Assembly: GCF_004217615.1 (NCBI RefSeq)
Contig: NZ_SHLD01000001.1
Location: 6,758,001 to 6,822,000 of the forward strand
DNA: 64,000 nt
Source: Micromonospora kangleipakensis
GTDB lineage: Bacteria > Actinomycetota > Actinomycetes > Mycobacteriales > Micromonosporaceae
Direction of reading: 5' to 3'
Shown: one piece after another, positions 17,959 to 25,145 of the stretch
How the letters are laid out: the number at the start of each line of letters is the position of its first letter
How positions within the stretch are numbered: position 1 is the first letter of the stretch
Program-made: the position numbers and the translations under genes
Notes under the pieces: model-generated
The model's database searches: none
Seen by the model: only the letters and a program-made list of their open reading frames with translations
What the model was told of the DNA's origin: nothing

Positions 17959-19305
17959 TCAGCCGGCGTGGTCGACGACCTCGCCGAGGCCGGCGGCCAC
18001 GAGCTCGTCCCGGATCACCGCCGAATCCCCCTCGACGACCAGGGTGAGCGCGTGCGGGTGCAGATGCGTTGCGGCCGCCGCGGAGACCTGATCGATGTCG
18101 GCGGCGAGCAGCGACTCGCGCAGCCGGGCGTGGTAGTCGTCCGGCAGGTCGTGCACCACCAGCGTGGTCAGCGCGGCCGCGATCGCCCGGGGGCTCTGCA
18201 GCTCCACCGAGAGCTGCCCGGCCCGCCAGGAGCGGGCCACCGCCAGCTCGTCCTCGGTCACCCCGGTCAGCTGGGTACGGGTGATCTCGCCGACCGCCTC
18301 GACCAGCGCCGGCGCGGTCACCGCGGTCTGCACCCCGGAGCTGACCGCGAACCGGCCGAACCGGCGGGACGAGGCGAAGTCGCCCCGGATGCCGTACGTG
18401 TAGCCGTGCACCTCGCGGATCAGGTGGTTGAGCCGGGAGGTGAACGCCCCGCCGAGCACCGTGCCGGCGAGCGTCATCGGCACGTAATCGGGGTGGGCGC
18501 GGTGCGGGGACGGGTGGCCGAGGCGCAGCGTGGACTGCACCGACCCGGGCCGGTCCACCAGGATGATCCGCCGGCGGTCGTGCAGCGGCACCTCGATCGG
18601 GCCGCCCTTCTCCACCGGCCCGCCGCCGGCGCCGGCGAACGCCGTCGCGGCGAGCGCGTCCAGGTCGATCCGTTCCAGGTCACCGGCGACGATCAGCGTC
18701 CCGGGGCGGATGAACCACTCGGAGTGGAAGACCGTCACGTCGTCCACGTCGAGCCCGGCCACCGTGCCCGGGTCGCCGTACATCGGCCGGCCCCACCGGT
18801 TCTCGACGCCGAAGAGGTCGGCCCGGAGCGCGGCGTCCGCCCGCGGTCCCGGGTTGGCCCAGTCCATCCGCAGCGCGGTCGCCTCGTCGTCGCGGACCCG
18901 CCGCACGTCGGCGGGATCGAGTCGGGGCGTCCGGACGGCCTCGGCGAGCAGCTCCACGGCGGCGCTCAGCCGCTCCACCGGCACCTGCACGCTCACCTGG
19001 AAGGAGTCCCAGTCCAGCCCGGTCACCAGCTCGGTGCCGAGCGCCTCGATCGCCAGCGCGTACGCGGTGGCGTCCCGCTGCGCGGTCCCCTCCTCCAGGG
19101 CCTTGGCGAGCACCCCGCCGAGGCCGTCCTTGCCGACCGGCTCCCGCCCGGCGCCCGCGTCGAGCAGCAGCAGCGCGACGGCGAGGTTCTGCCCGGGCAG
19201 GTGCGCGGCGACGACCTGCCCGCCGGCGGCGGCCCGGCGGACCACCTGCGGGAACCGGTACGGACGGGCGGCGCCCGGACCGGGACGTTCGGCGATCAGC
19301 GTCAT
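17959..19305 (-). CDS. M16 family peptidase-like protein lacking the zinc motif
   Basis: The 448-residue protein has the duplicated M16 fold: LLLDAGAGREPVGKDGLGGV takes the place where the HxxEH zinc-binding motif should be, followed by VQVPVERLSAAVELLAEAV. The C-terminal half has the M16 signature LGGAFTSRLNHLIREVHGYT, with the Arg-Tyr pair that contacts substrate. This matches the non-catalytic partner subunit of heterodimeric bacterial M16 peptidases. The ATG overlaps the stop of the upstream M16 gene by four bases (ATGA), which supports one-to-one production of both subunits. Confidence 0.88.
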   Translation of the reverse strand: MTLIAERPGPGAARPYRFPQVVRRAAAGGQVVAAHLPGQNLAVALLLLDAGAGREPVGKDGLGGVLAKALEEGTAQRDATAYALAIEALGTELVTGLDWDSFQVSVQVPVERLSAAVELLAEAVRTPRLDPADVRRVRDDEATALRMDWANPGPRADAALRADLFGVENRWGRPMYGDPGTVAGLDVDDVTVFHSEWFIRPGTLIVAGDLERIDLDALAATAFAGAGGGPVEKGGPIEVPLHDRRRIILVDRPGSVQSTLRLGHPSPHRAHPDYVPMTLAGTVLGGAFTSRLNHLIREVHGYTYGIRGDFASSRRFGRFAVSSGVQTAVTAPALVEAVGEITRTQLTGVTEDELAVARSWRAGQLSVELQSPRAIAAALTTLVVHDLPDDYHARLRESLLAADIDQVSAAAATHLHPHALTLVVEGDSAVIRDELVAAGLGEVVDHAG

Positions 19306-20594
19306 GAGGTCTCCTCGGGCAGGTAGGTCAGGGTCACCCGGTCGGCGGCGCCGAGCAGCTCGGCGGCCTGTTCGGCGATCTGCTCGGCGGTGACCGCGAG
19401 CCAGGCCGGCAGCCGCTCGCCGGCCTTCGCCGGGTCGCCGAACTGGGTGGCGTACCGGCCGAGGGTGTCGGCCCGTCCGTCCACCGTGGACATCTGCCGC
19501 CACCACATGGTGCTCAGCAGCGACTTGGCCCGGTCCAGCTCGGCCGCGGTCACCGGCACCGTGGCCAGCTCGTCGACGACCTCGGCCAGCCCGGCGGTCA
19601 ACCGCTCGCCGGTGACTCCGGGGCGGGCGGTGGCGGTGGCGATGAGCGGGGCGGGCGCGTGCGCCAGGTCCACCCCGTACGCGCCGATCAGGTCCGGTTG
19701 AGCGATCCGCTCGCCGTCGGCGAGGCGCTGGTAGAGCCGGCTGCCCCGGCCGCTGCCCAGGACGGTGGCGAGCACGGTGGTCACGTCGTACCCGGGGGTG
19801 CCGAACGGGTGGGTGCGGTGCGCGACGTAGACGCGCGGCGCGGGCACGTCGGTGGTGACCGTCTCCACCGCCGGTCGACCGGTCGCCGGCACGGTACGCC
19901 CGTCCGGCGCGGCCGGGATGTCGACGCGGACCGGGATCGCGCCGAAGTACTTGTCGGCGAGCGCGAAGACCTCGGCGGCGTCGGCGTCCCCGACCACCGT
20001 GAGCACCGCGTTGTTCGGCGCGTAGTACGTGGTGTGGAAGGCCTGGAAGGTGGCCAGGTCGGCGGCGTTCAGGTCGGCCATCGAGCCGATCGTGGCGTGG
20101 TGGTACGGGTGGCGCGGCGGGTAGAGCAGCGGCAGCAGCCGCAGCCAGGAGTCGCCGTACGGGACGTTCTCGTAGCGCTGGCGCCGCTCGTTCTTGACCA
20201 CCTCGCGCTGGTTGTCCAGCGTCTCCTGGGTCAGCGCCGGCACCAGGCCGCCCATCCGGTCGGCCTCCAGCCAGAGCGCCAGCTCCAGGTGTTCGGCCGG
20301 GACGGTCTCGAAGTAGTTGGTCCGGTCCGGGTTGGTGGTGGCGTTGAGCGAGCCGCCGGCGCCCTGGATGAACTTCATGTGCTCGGTCTTCGCCACGTTC
20401 GCCGAGCCCTCGAACATCAGGTGCTCGAAGAGGTGGGCGAAGCCCGTCTGCCCCTCCGGCTCGTGCCGCGAACCCACGTCGTACCAGAGGTTCACGGCGA
20501 CCGCGGGAGCGGTGCGGTCCTCGCTCACCACCACGCGCAGGCCGTTGTCCAGTCGGGTCGTCTCGATGGGCCAGGGGTAACCGCTGTCGGGCAT
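19302..20594 (-). CDS. M16 zinc peptidase, catalytic subunit
   Basis: The inverted zinc motif HxxEH is present in TGFAHLFEHLMFEGSANV, and the downstream glutamate ligand probably lies in LDNQREVVKNERRQRYENV. The C-terminal half has VLGSGRGSRLYQRLADGERI but not the full Arg-Tyr substrate motif seen in the partner. The 430-residue length and the coupled downstream gene fit the two-subunit bacterial M16B peptidases, relatives of the mitochondrial processing peptidase. No signal peptide is visible, so it is expected to be cytoplasmic. The substrate is unknown. Confidence 0.9.
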   Translation of the reverse strand: MPDSGYPWPIETTRLDNGLRVVVSEDRTAPAVAVNLWYDVGSRHEPEGQTGFAHLFEHLMFEGSANVAKTEHMKFIQGAGGSLNATTNPDRTNYFETVPAEHLELALWLEADRMGGLVPALTQETLDNQREVVKNERRQRYENVPYGDSWLRLLPLLYPPRHPYHHATIGSMADLNAADLATFQAFHTTYYAPNNAVLTVVGDADAAEVFALADKYFGAIPVRVDIPAAPDGRTVPATGRPAVETVTTDVPAPRVYVAHRTHPFGTPGYDVTTVLATVLGSGRGSRLYQRLADGERIAQPDLIGAYGVDLAHAPAPLIATATARPGVTGERLTAGLAEVVDELATVPVTAAELDRAKSLLSTMWWRQMSTVDGRADTLGRYATQFGDPAKAGERLPAWLAVTAEQIAEQAAELLGAADRVTLTYLPEETS

Positions 20595-20675
20595 GTCCCG
20601 ACGCTATCCGATCTCACGGGCGGAAAGGTGACGAGCGGAGCGCATCGACGGTCCGCGCCGGGGTACTCGCCGGGC

Positions 20676-21401
20676 ATGCCCACCCTCGCGCCCTCCGCCG
20701 CCGAACGCGCGGCCGCCGCCCTGGCCCGCTGGCGGCACGCCCGGCTGCTGCATCCCGCCGGGCGGACCTTCTCCGCCGAGACGATCATCTGGGGTACGTC
20801 GGGGCCGCCGACGGGTGTTCCGCTGCTGGACCTGCCCGGCCGTTATCCGGCGACGGTGCGCCTGTCGAAGGGGGTGCCGACGCCGGGGAGCTGGCCGGAC
20901 GTGCTGGGGCTGGGGGTGCGGCTGCACCGGGATCCGGAGCCGCCGGTGGATCTGCTGGTCTCGTCGAGCGGGGCGGCGCCGGTGCTGCGGCACCTGCCGC
21001 TGCCTCGGCGGCGCTTCACCGGGACGTACAGCTCGATCATGTCCTTCCGGGCGGGCCGGCGACGGCTCTTCCTCGCCGCGTTGGCCGACCCGGACTCCCC
21101 CGACCTGGGCCGCGGCCTCGCCGAGGTCTCCGCGGCGGCGGCCCGGGCGGACGCGCCGCGACTGGTGCTGGCGGTGGCGTCGGCGGTCGGGCCGTGGCGG
21201 CCGTTCGGGCAGGTCTGCCTGGCCGGCCAGCGGGGCGCCCGGGAGGACGCCGCGCTGGCCTTCGACCCGATCGGCAACGTGCCGCCGGGGCTGCGGTCGG
21301 TGGGCCCGATCGCGCGGCTGCGCGACCGGACCTACCGGGGTTCCCGCCGGGCCCGCGGCGCGTCCGCTCAGTCCGGCGGCTCGTTCGGCGTCACCGTCTG
21401 A
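20676..21401 (+). CDS. Catalase-like-fold protein (often labelled phosphodiesterase)
   Basis: The 241-residue protein has a stretch RYPATVRLSKGVPTPGSWPD, then VLGLGVRLH, that resembles the catalase core pattern around the heme pocket (VRFSNG..TPGS..D..G.A.K). The C-terminal part (PFGQVCLAGQRGARED, then LAFDPIGNVPPGLRSVGPIA) is conserved in actinobacterial proteins of unknown function that databases sometimes call phosphodiesterase. The typical catalase active-site His and proximal Tyr cannot be placed, so enzymatic activity is doubtful. The ATG at 20676 lacks a clear ribosome-binding site. Its 3' end overlaps the next convergent gene by 34 bases. Confidence 0.6.
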   Translation: MPTLAPSAAERAAAALARWRHARLLHPAGRTFSAETIIWGTSGPPTGVPLLDLPGRYPATVRLSKGVPTPGSWPDVLGLGVRLHRDPEPPVDLLVSSSGAAPVLRHLPLPRRRFTGTYSSIMSFRAGRRRLFLAALADPDSPDLGRGLAEVSAAAARADAPRLVLAVASAVGPWRPFGQVCLAGQRGAREDAALAFDPIGNVPPGLRSVGPIARLRDRTYRGSRRARGASAQSGGSFGVTV

Positions 21402-21580
21402 TCGGAGGTGCGGTGCTCCAGGGTGGTGTCCGGGGCGACGTTCCGGTCCTCCCGGATGTCGGATTCGGTGAGGATGACGTCGGCCTGGGCCTCCGGGTCG
21501 TCGCTGCCCGCCGCCGCCTCCTCGGGCAGCAGGTGGGATCGGGACTCGACCCGGTCCTGGTCGTTCTGCTCGTGACTCAT
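21368..21580 (-). CDS. Small acidic conserved hypothetical protein
   Basis: A 70-residue acidic, probably disordered protein with no hydrophobic segment. The middle (QADVILTESDIREDR) and the end (APDTTLEHRTSDQTV) resemble small proteins recurring in Micromonosporaceae, in which an ILxxSxxR segment is followed by a PDTxLEHRxS motif. No function is known. Its last 34 coding bases overlap the convergent catalase-like gene in another frame. The ATG at 21580 is the only sensible start. Confidence 0.6.
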   Translation of the reverse strand: MSHEQNDQDRVESRSHLLPEEAAAGSDDPEAQADVILTESDIREDRNVAPDTTLEHRTSDQTVTPNEPPD

Positions 21581-21606
21581 GCCGACCCACTTACCCCGCG
21601 TCGGGC

Positions 21607-22758
21607 TCAGCGGAACGGGCCGCGCACCTCGTAGGTGATCCCGCCGGAGGAGGAGCCGGAGGTGCCGCGCTGGGAGGAGAAGTAGAGCCGGCTGCCGTCG
21701 GGCGAGAAGGCCGGCCCGGTGATCTCCGACCCGCTCTGCCCGGTCATCCTGAGAAAAGGCGTGACAACGGTGTCCGGCGTGATCAGGTTGATTTCCATGT
21801 TTCCGCCGTCCTCGGCCACGTAGAGGTCGCCGTACGCCGAGCCGGTGATGTTGTCGACCCCGGTCAACTGCGCGGCGCCGGAGGTGACGACCGAGTCGTC
21901 GTACGTCAGGTCGATCCGCTGGTTCACCGCGTCGTACGCCCAGACCCGGTTGTCGCCCTTCGTGGTGAACCAGCAGGTGCCGTCGGCGTACCAGGCGCCC
22001 TCGCCGCCGTTGAACTTCTTCGCCCCGGAGACCTGCTGCCGGGTGTAGGTGGGCGAGCCGTCCGGGTCGGGGACCTTCGCCCAGCTCACCGGGCCGCTGG
22101 TGGCGGTGCCGGCGACCAGCACCTCCAGGGTGCCGCTGGACAGGTCGCCCCAGACGGTGGGCCGGAACCGGTAGAAGCAGCCGCTCGTCTCGTCCTCGGT
22201 CAGGTAGATGACCTTGCGGTCCGGGTCGGCGGCGGCCGCCTCGTGGGTGAACCGGCCCAGCGCCGGCCGCCGGACCGCCGCCGTCCCGCCCTGCGGGTAC
22301 GTCTCGTAGACGTAGCCGCGGCTGACCTCCTCGCAGGAGAGCCAGGTCCCCCACGGGGTGGCCCCGCCAGCGCAGTTCCGGTTCGTGTTTCCCAGGATCC
22401 GGTACGCGGACGAAATCGTCCCGTCCGCGTTGAAGCGCACCGCGGAAGCCCCACCGGTGGTCGAGATCTCGGAATTCGAGACGTAGATCCAGCCCGTGCC
22501 GGCGGTGAAGCAGGCGCCGCCGTCGGGGGCGTCGTGCCAGGCGTACGAGGTGCCGGGCACCACCTGCCGGGAGCGGGCGACGACCCGGCTGGTGAAGCCG
22601 GCGGGGAGCTGGATGCCGTTGGCGTCGGCGCTGCCCAGCGGCCCGTACGGCCCGACGCCGGTTTGGGCCGGGGCGACGAGCGCGGCGCCGGCCCAGAGGC
22701 TGCCGGAGAAGGCGGCGGCGCAGGCGACGGTGGCGCGCAGGACGACACGTCGGTCCAT
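21607..22758 (-). CDS. PhoX/DUF839 family secreted protein with Tat signal
   Basis: The N-terminus MDRRVVLRATVACAAAFSG is a twin-arginine signal (RRVVL) followed by a hydrophobic stretch, so export in folded form is expected. The mature part is a six-bladed beta-propeller of the PhoX type: GWIYVSNSEISTTGG, GGATPWGTWLSCEEVSRGYV, LGRFTHEAAAADP, YLTEDETSGCFYRFRP and CWFTTKGDNRVWAYD are the expected blade motifs. PhoX proteins are calcium/iron-dependent alkaline phosphatases. GGAGGT directly precedes the ATG at 22758; an upstream ATG at 22812 is not used in this reading. No Pho-box-like repeat was recognised. Confidence 0.85.
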   Translation of the reverse strand: MDRRVVLRATVACAAAFSGSLWAGAALVAPAQTGVGPYGPLGSADANGIQLPAGFTSRVVARSRQVVPGTSYAWHDAPDGGACFTAGTGWIYVSNSEISTTGGASAVRFNADGTISSAYRILGNTNRNCAGGATPWGTWLSCEEVSRGYVYETYPQGGTAAVRRPALGRFTHEAAAADPDRKVIYLTEDETSGCFYRFRPTVWGDLSSGTLEVLVAGTATSGPVSWAKVPDPDGSPTYTRQQVSGAKKFNGGEGAWYADGTCWFTTKGDNRVWAYDAVNQRIDLTYDDSVVTSGAAQLTGVDNITGSAYGDLYVAEDGGNMEINLITPDTVVTPFLRMTGQSGSEITGPAFSPDGSRLYFSSQRGTSGSSSGGITYEVRGPFR

Positions 22759-22853
22759 TCGGAACCTCCACGGGATCGCGTTCGGTGCCGATGAAGCTAC
22801 CGGTGGTCGCATCGATGGGGGTGAACATGAGACGAGGCTTTCCCGACGAGCCG

Positions 22854-22883
22854 GTGAGCCCCGCCCGTCCCGTCGGGTACGCT
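22854..22883 (+). promoter_or_regulatory. Candidate promoter of the DAHP synthase leader
   Basis: GTGAGC (22854-22859) and TACGCT (22878-22883) are spaced by 18 bases. The expected transcription start falls at about 22890, immediately before the GTG of the leader peptide, so the leader would be translated from a leaderless mRNA. The -35 match is only moderate. Confidence 0.4.
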
Positions 22884-22890
22884 AACGGAC

Positions 22891-22956
22891 GTGACGCGGT
22901 CGTATCGATGGTTTAGGCAGCCGGCTGGAGGAGCCGGTGACTTCACCATGATCTGA
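22891..22956 (+). CDS. Putative aromatic-amino-acid leader peptide of the DAHP synthase gene
   Basis: A 21-codon open frame starts at GTG 22891 and stops at TGA 22954-22956. Codons 5-8 read Tyr-Arg-Trp-Phe, placing each of the three aromatic amino acids within four codons, and another Phe is codon 18. Tyr and the first Phe use TAT and TTT, rare codons in this GC-rich genome. The frame ends just upstream of a hairpin with a T-tract and 118 bases upstream of a DAHP synthase gene, whose pathway makes exactly these amino acids. This is the layout of a ribosome-mediated attenuator. It is too short for ordinary gene finding and has no internal proof of translation. Confidence 0.6.
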   Translation: MTRSYRWFRQPAGGAGDFTMI

Positions 22957-23026
22957 CGTCACTCCTCTTCGAGCCGGCTGGGCAGGGATCGCTTTCCTGC
23001 CCTTTTGCGTACGAGCAGCCGGCTCG
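22918..23026 (+). promoter_or_regulatory. Candidate attenuator region with competing palindromes
   Basis: Three copies of the self-complementary AGCCGGCT lie at 22919-22926, 22972-22979 and 23017-23024. Copy 1, inside the leader peptide, can pair with copy 2 (9 bp); copy 2 can instead pair with copy 3 (CGAGCCGGCTG at 22970-22980 with 23016-23026, 11 bp perfect). A local hairpin CCGGCT/AGCCGG forms at 22921-22937. The intrinsic-terminator hairpin lies between copies 2 and 3. These alternatives are seen in the sequence; how they switch is inferred. Confidence 0.5.
22980..23006 (+). terminator. Intrinsic terminator in the DAHP synthase leader
   Basis: GGGCAGG (22980-22986) pairs with CCTGCCC (22996-23002) and is followed at once by TTTT (23003-23006). 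A T-tract after a hairpin is unusual in this GC-rich window, and this one lies upstream of its gene rather than after one, as expected for an attenuator. Confidence 0.6.
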
Positions 23027-23073
23027 ACCTCGGGCGCCGGCCCCGAGGCACGGTCGGCGGAAGGAACCCCACC

Positions 23074-24159
23074 GTGACGACCCCGGACGCCCATCGGGTC
23101 ATCGACCAGCGGATCGACCGTGTCGTGCCGCTGACCACCCCGGCCCTGCTCCACCACCACCTGCCGCTGGACGCGACGCTCGCCGAGGCCGTGCTGGCCG
23201 GCCGGCGCGCGGTGGGCAGGGTGCTGGACCGCGCCGACGACCGCCTGCTGGTGGTGGTCGGCCCGTGCTCGGTGCACGACCCGGCCGCCGCCCTCGAGTA
23301 CGCGGGTCGGCTGCGCGAGGTGGCCGACCGGCTCTCGGACGACCTGCTGGTGGTGATGCGGGTCTACTTCGAGAAGCCGCGCTCGACGGTGGGCTGGAAG
23401 GGCCTGATCAACGACCCGGGGCTGGACGGCTCCGGTGACGTCAACACCGGCCTGCGAACCGCCCGCGCGCTCCTGCTCGACGTGCTGCGCCTCGGCCTCC
23501 CGGTGGGCTGCGAGTTCCTCGATCCGATCACCCCGCAGTACATCGCCGACACCGTCGCCTGGGGCGCGATCGGCGCGCGGACGGTGGAGAGCCAGGTGCA
23601 CCGGCAGCTCGCCTCCGGCCTGTCCATGCCGATCGGCATGAAGAACCGCCCCGACGGCAGCATCTCGACGGCGGTGGACGCGATCCGGGCGGCCGGCGTG
23701 CCGCACGTCTTCCCCGGCATCGACTTCTCCGGCACTCCGGCGATCATGCACACCCGGGGCAACGCCGACGGCCACCTGGTGCTGCGCGGTGGCGGCGGGC
23801 GCCCGAACTACGACGCCGAGTCGGTGGCCGGGGCGCTGGACCTGCTGCGCGCGGCCGGGCTGCCGGAGCGGGTGGTGATCGACGCCAGCCACGCCAACAG
23901 CGGCAAGGACCACCGCAACCAGCCGAAGGTGGCGGCGGACGTGGCCGCCCAGCTCGCCGCCGGCCAGCGCGGCATCGTCGGCATCATGCTGGAGAGCTTC
24001 CTCCAGCCCGGCCGGCAGGACCTAGACCCCACCCGCGAGCTTGAGTACGGCAAGTCCGTCACCGACGCCTGCCTCGGCTGGGACACCACCGCCCAGGTCC
24101 TGACGGACCTCGCCGCCGCCGCCCGCACCCGCCGCGCCACCCTCCCCACCCCCGCCTGA
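23074..24159 (+). CDS. 3-deoxy-7-phosphoheptulonate (DAHP) synthase, class I
   Basis: This 361-residue enzyme condenses phosphoenolpyruvate with erythrose 4-phosphate, the first step of the shikimate pathway. Class I (E. coli AroF/G/H-like) motifs are plain: LLVVVGPCSVHDPAAALEYA, VMRVYFEKPRSTVGWKGLIN, GARTVESQVHRQLASGLSMP (then GMKN), FSGTPAIMHTRGNADGHLVL and VIDASHANSGKDHRNQ. Metal ligands are expected at the Cys of GPCS, the His of VLRGG-preceding GH, a Glu near ESFL and a late Asp. GGAAGGA precedes the GTG at 23074. Many actinomycetes rely on the class II enzyme, so the class I form may be an additional isozyme. The upstream leader suggests control by aromatic amino acid supply. Confidence 0.95.
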   Translation: MTTPDAHRVIDQRIDRVVPLTTPALLHHHLPLDATLAEAVLAGRRAVGRVLDRADDRLLVVVGPCSVHDPAAALEYAGRLREVADRLSDDLLVVMRVYFEKPRSTVGWKGLINDPGLDGSGDVNTGLRTARALLLDVLRLGLPVGCEFLDPITPQYIADTVAWGAIGARTVESQVHRQLASGLSMPIGMKNRPDGSISTAVDAIRAAGVPHVFPGIDFSGTPAIMHTRGNADGHLVLRGGGGRPNYDAESVAGALDLLRAAGLPERVVIDASHANSGKDHRNQPKVAADVAAQLAAGQRGIVGIMLESFLQPGRQDLDPTRELEYGKSVTDACLGWDTTAQVLTDLAAAARTRRATLPTPA

Positions 24160-24312
24160 CCCCCACCCCTCCCCCTCCCCTCCCTCCCCACCCCACCCAG
24201 CCCGGTTGATCATGAAGTTATTGCCGGCCGGCGCGGCGTGTCGCGGCAACAACTTCATGATCAACGCGGGGGACAGGGGGGACAGGGGGACAGGGTGGGG
24301 GTGGGTGGGGGT
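24160..24312. repeat. C-tract / 21-bp palindrome / G-tract composite element
   Basis: From 24160 to 24204 the plus strand is almost pure C with a few T and A. An inverted repeat follows: 24205-24225 (starting GTTGATCATGAAGTT) pairs with 24245-24265 (ending AACTTCATGATCAAC), 21 bp with one mismatch and a 19-base loop. From 24268 to 24310 the strand is G-rich, with at least seven runs of three or more G. The C and G tracts are themselves roughly complementary, extending the hairpin to about 150 bases. I believe GTTGATCATGAAGTT palindromes recur in Micromonospora genomes, but only one copy is in this window. Confidence 0.7.
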
Positions 24313-24317
24313 AGAGA

Positions 24318-24352
24318 CAGCGCCGCCCCGGCCGGGGGCCGGGGCGGCGCTG
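24318..24352. terminator. Strong terminator-like hairpin
   Basis: CAGCGCCGCCCCGGCC (24318-24333) pairs perfectly with GGCCGGGGCGGCGCTG (24337-24352) around a 3-base loop. It closes the region downstream of the DAHP synthase gene and the G-tract. From here to the next gene at 24580 I see nothing else definite. Confidence 0.6.
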
Positions 24353-24579
24353 GGTGTCGGTGTGCAGGTCGCCTCTCGGCGAGTGGCACGACGCGGCTCC
24401 AGCCGAACGGTATTCCGCGAAGGCAATTTGGGTGAGGCCCGGGGACACTGGACACACCGACGCTCTGCACAACGGCCCGACCGGCCCCGGTGTTCCGGGT
24501 CGGTGTGTGTCCGCCATCACCCCGCCCCGCGCCACGACCGGGGACGTTTGACCGATTCGGGCCCGGGTAGCTGATCGGC

Positions 24580-24804
24580 GTGACCGACGACGCACCCATG
24601 ACGGACGAGCCGGACACCCGGCAGCTCGACGACCTGCTCGACGACATCTTCCACGGTCAGGAGCGGATCAGTCAGGCGGTCATCTACCGCCGGGCCGTCG
24701 CCGCGGAGCTTCCGGCGGCGCTGCTCTCCCGGATCGCCGCCCTCCCCCAGGGCGAGTACGCGGTGGACGAGGCGGCCGACCTGCTCGGCGGAACCGTGGC
24801 GTGA
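24580..24804 (+). CDS. Small conserved hypothetical protein
   Basis: A 74-residue soluble protein with two clear amphipathic helices: TRQLDDLLDDIFHGQERISQ and AVIYRRAVAAELPAALLSRI, then ALPQGEYAVDEAADLLG. The composition and codon use look coding, and similar small proteins seem common in Micromonosporaceae. No function is known. The start could be GTG 24580 or ATG 24598; neither has a good ribosome-binding site. It is followed 76 bases later by another small acidic protein gene in the same direction. Confidence 0.6.
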   Translation: MTDDAPMTDEPDTRQLDDLLDDIFHGQERISQAVIYRRAVAAELPAALLSRIAALPQGEYAVDEAADLLGGTVA

Positions 24805-24880
24805 GGACCGGCCGGCGACGGACCGGTACGGCGGCGGACCGTGCCGCGCCGAGTACCCGGACGACGGAGAGGACAGTGCG

Positions 24881-25090
24881 ATGACCGACCGCGACGAAGG
24901 GCACGAGCACATCGAGGCGCTCGGCCAGCCGCCGAAGGGCCCGGATCCGAACGCGGATCCCGACTTCTCCCGGGAGCACCAGGAGACCGCGGTGGATGAC
25001 GAGATCATCACCGCCGAGGACGAGGACGAGCGCGAGCCGGAGGCGTCACGCGGTTGGGCCGGCGAGGACCACGGGACGACCCCCACCTGA
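24881..25090 (+). CDS. Small acidic hypothetical protein
   Basis: A 69-residue highly acidic protein with no predicted fold (IITAEDEDEREPEASRGW in the second half). It begins at an ATG with GGAGAGGAC upstream, ends just before a perfect terminator hairpin and shows strong third-position GC, all of which support expression. No motif is recognised. It may be an intrinsically disordered stress-related protein, but that is a guess. Confidence 0.55.
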   Translation: MTDRDEGHEHIEALGQPPKGPDPNADPDFSREHQETAVDDEIITAEDEDEREPEASRGWAGEDHGTTPT

Positions 25091-25103
25091 TCCCGGACGA
25101 GCG

Positions 25104-25133
25104 GAAGGGGCCGGCGCGGACGCCGGCCCCTTC
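25104..25133. terminator. Bidirectional terminator hairpin
   Basis: GAAGGGGCCGGCG (25104-25116) pairs with CGCCGGCCCCTTC (25121-25133) around a 4-base loop, between the convergent acidic-protein gene and the DUF1360 gene. Confidence 0.75.
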
Positions 25134-25145
25134 GTCGTATCCGGG

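Noticed and set aside
20676..21401. Functional catalase
   Set aside because: The segment around VRLSKGVPTPG resembles catalase, but the active-site His and the heme-binding Tyr region cannot be identified and the protein is too short.
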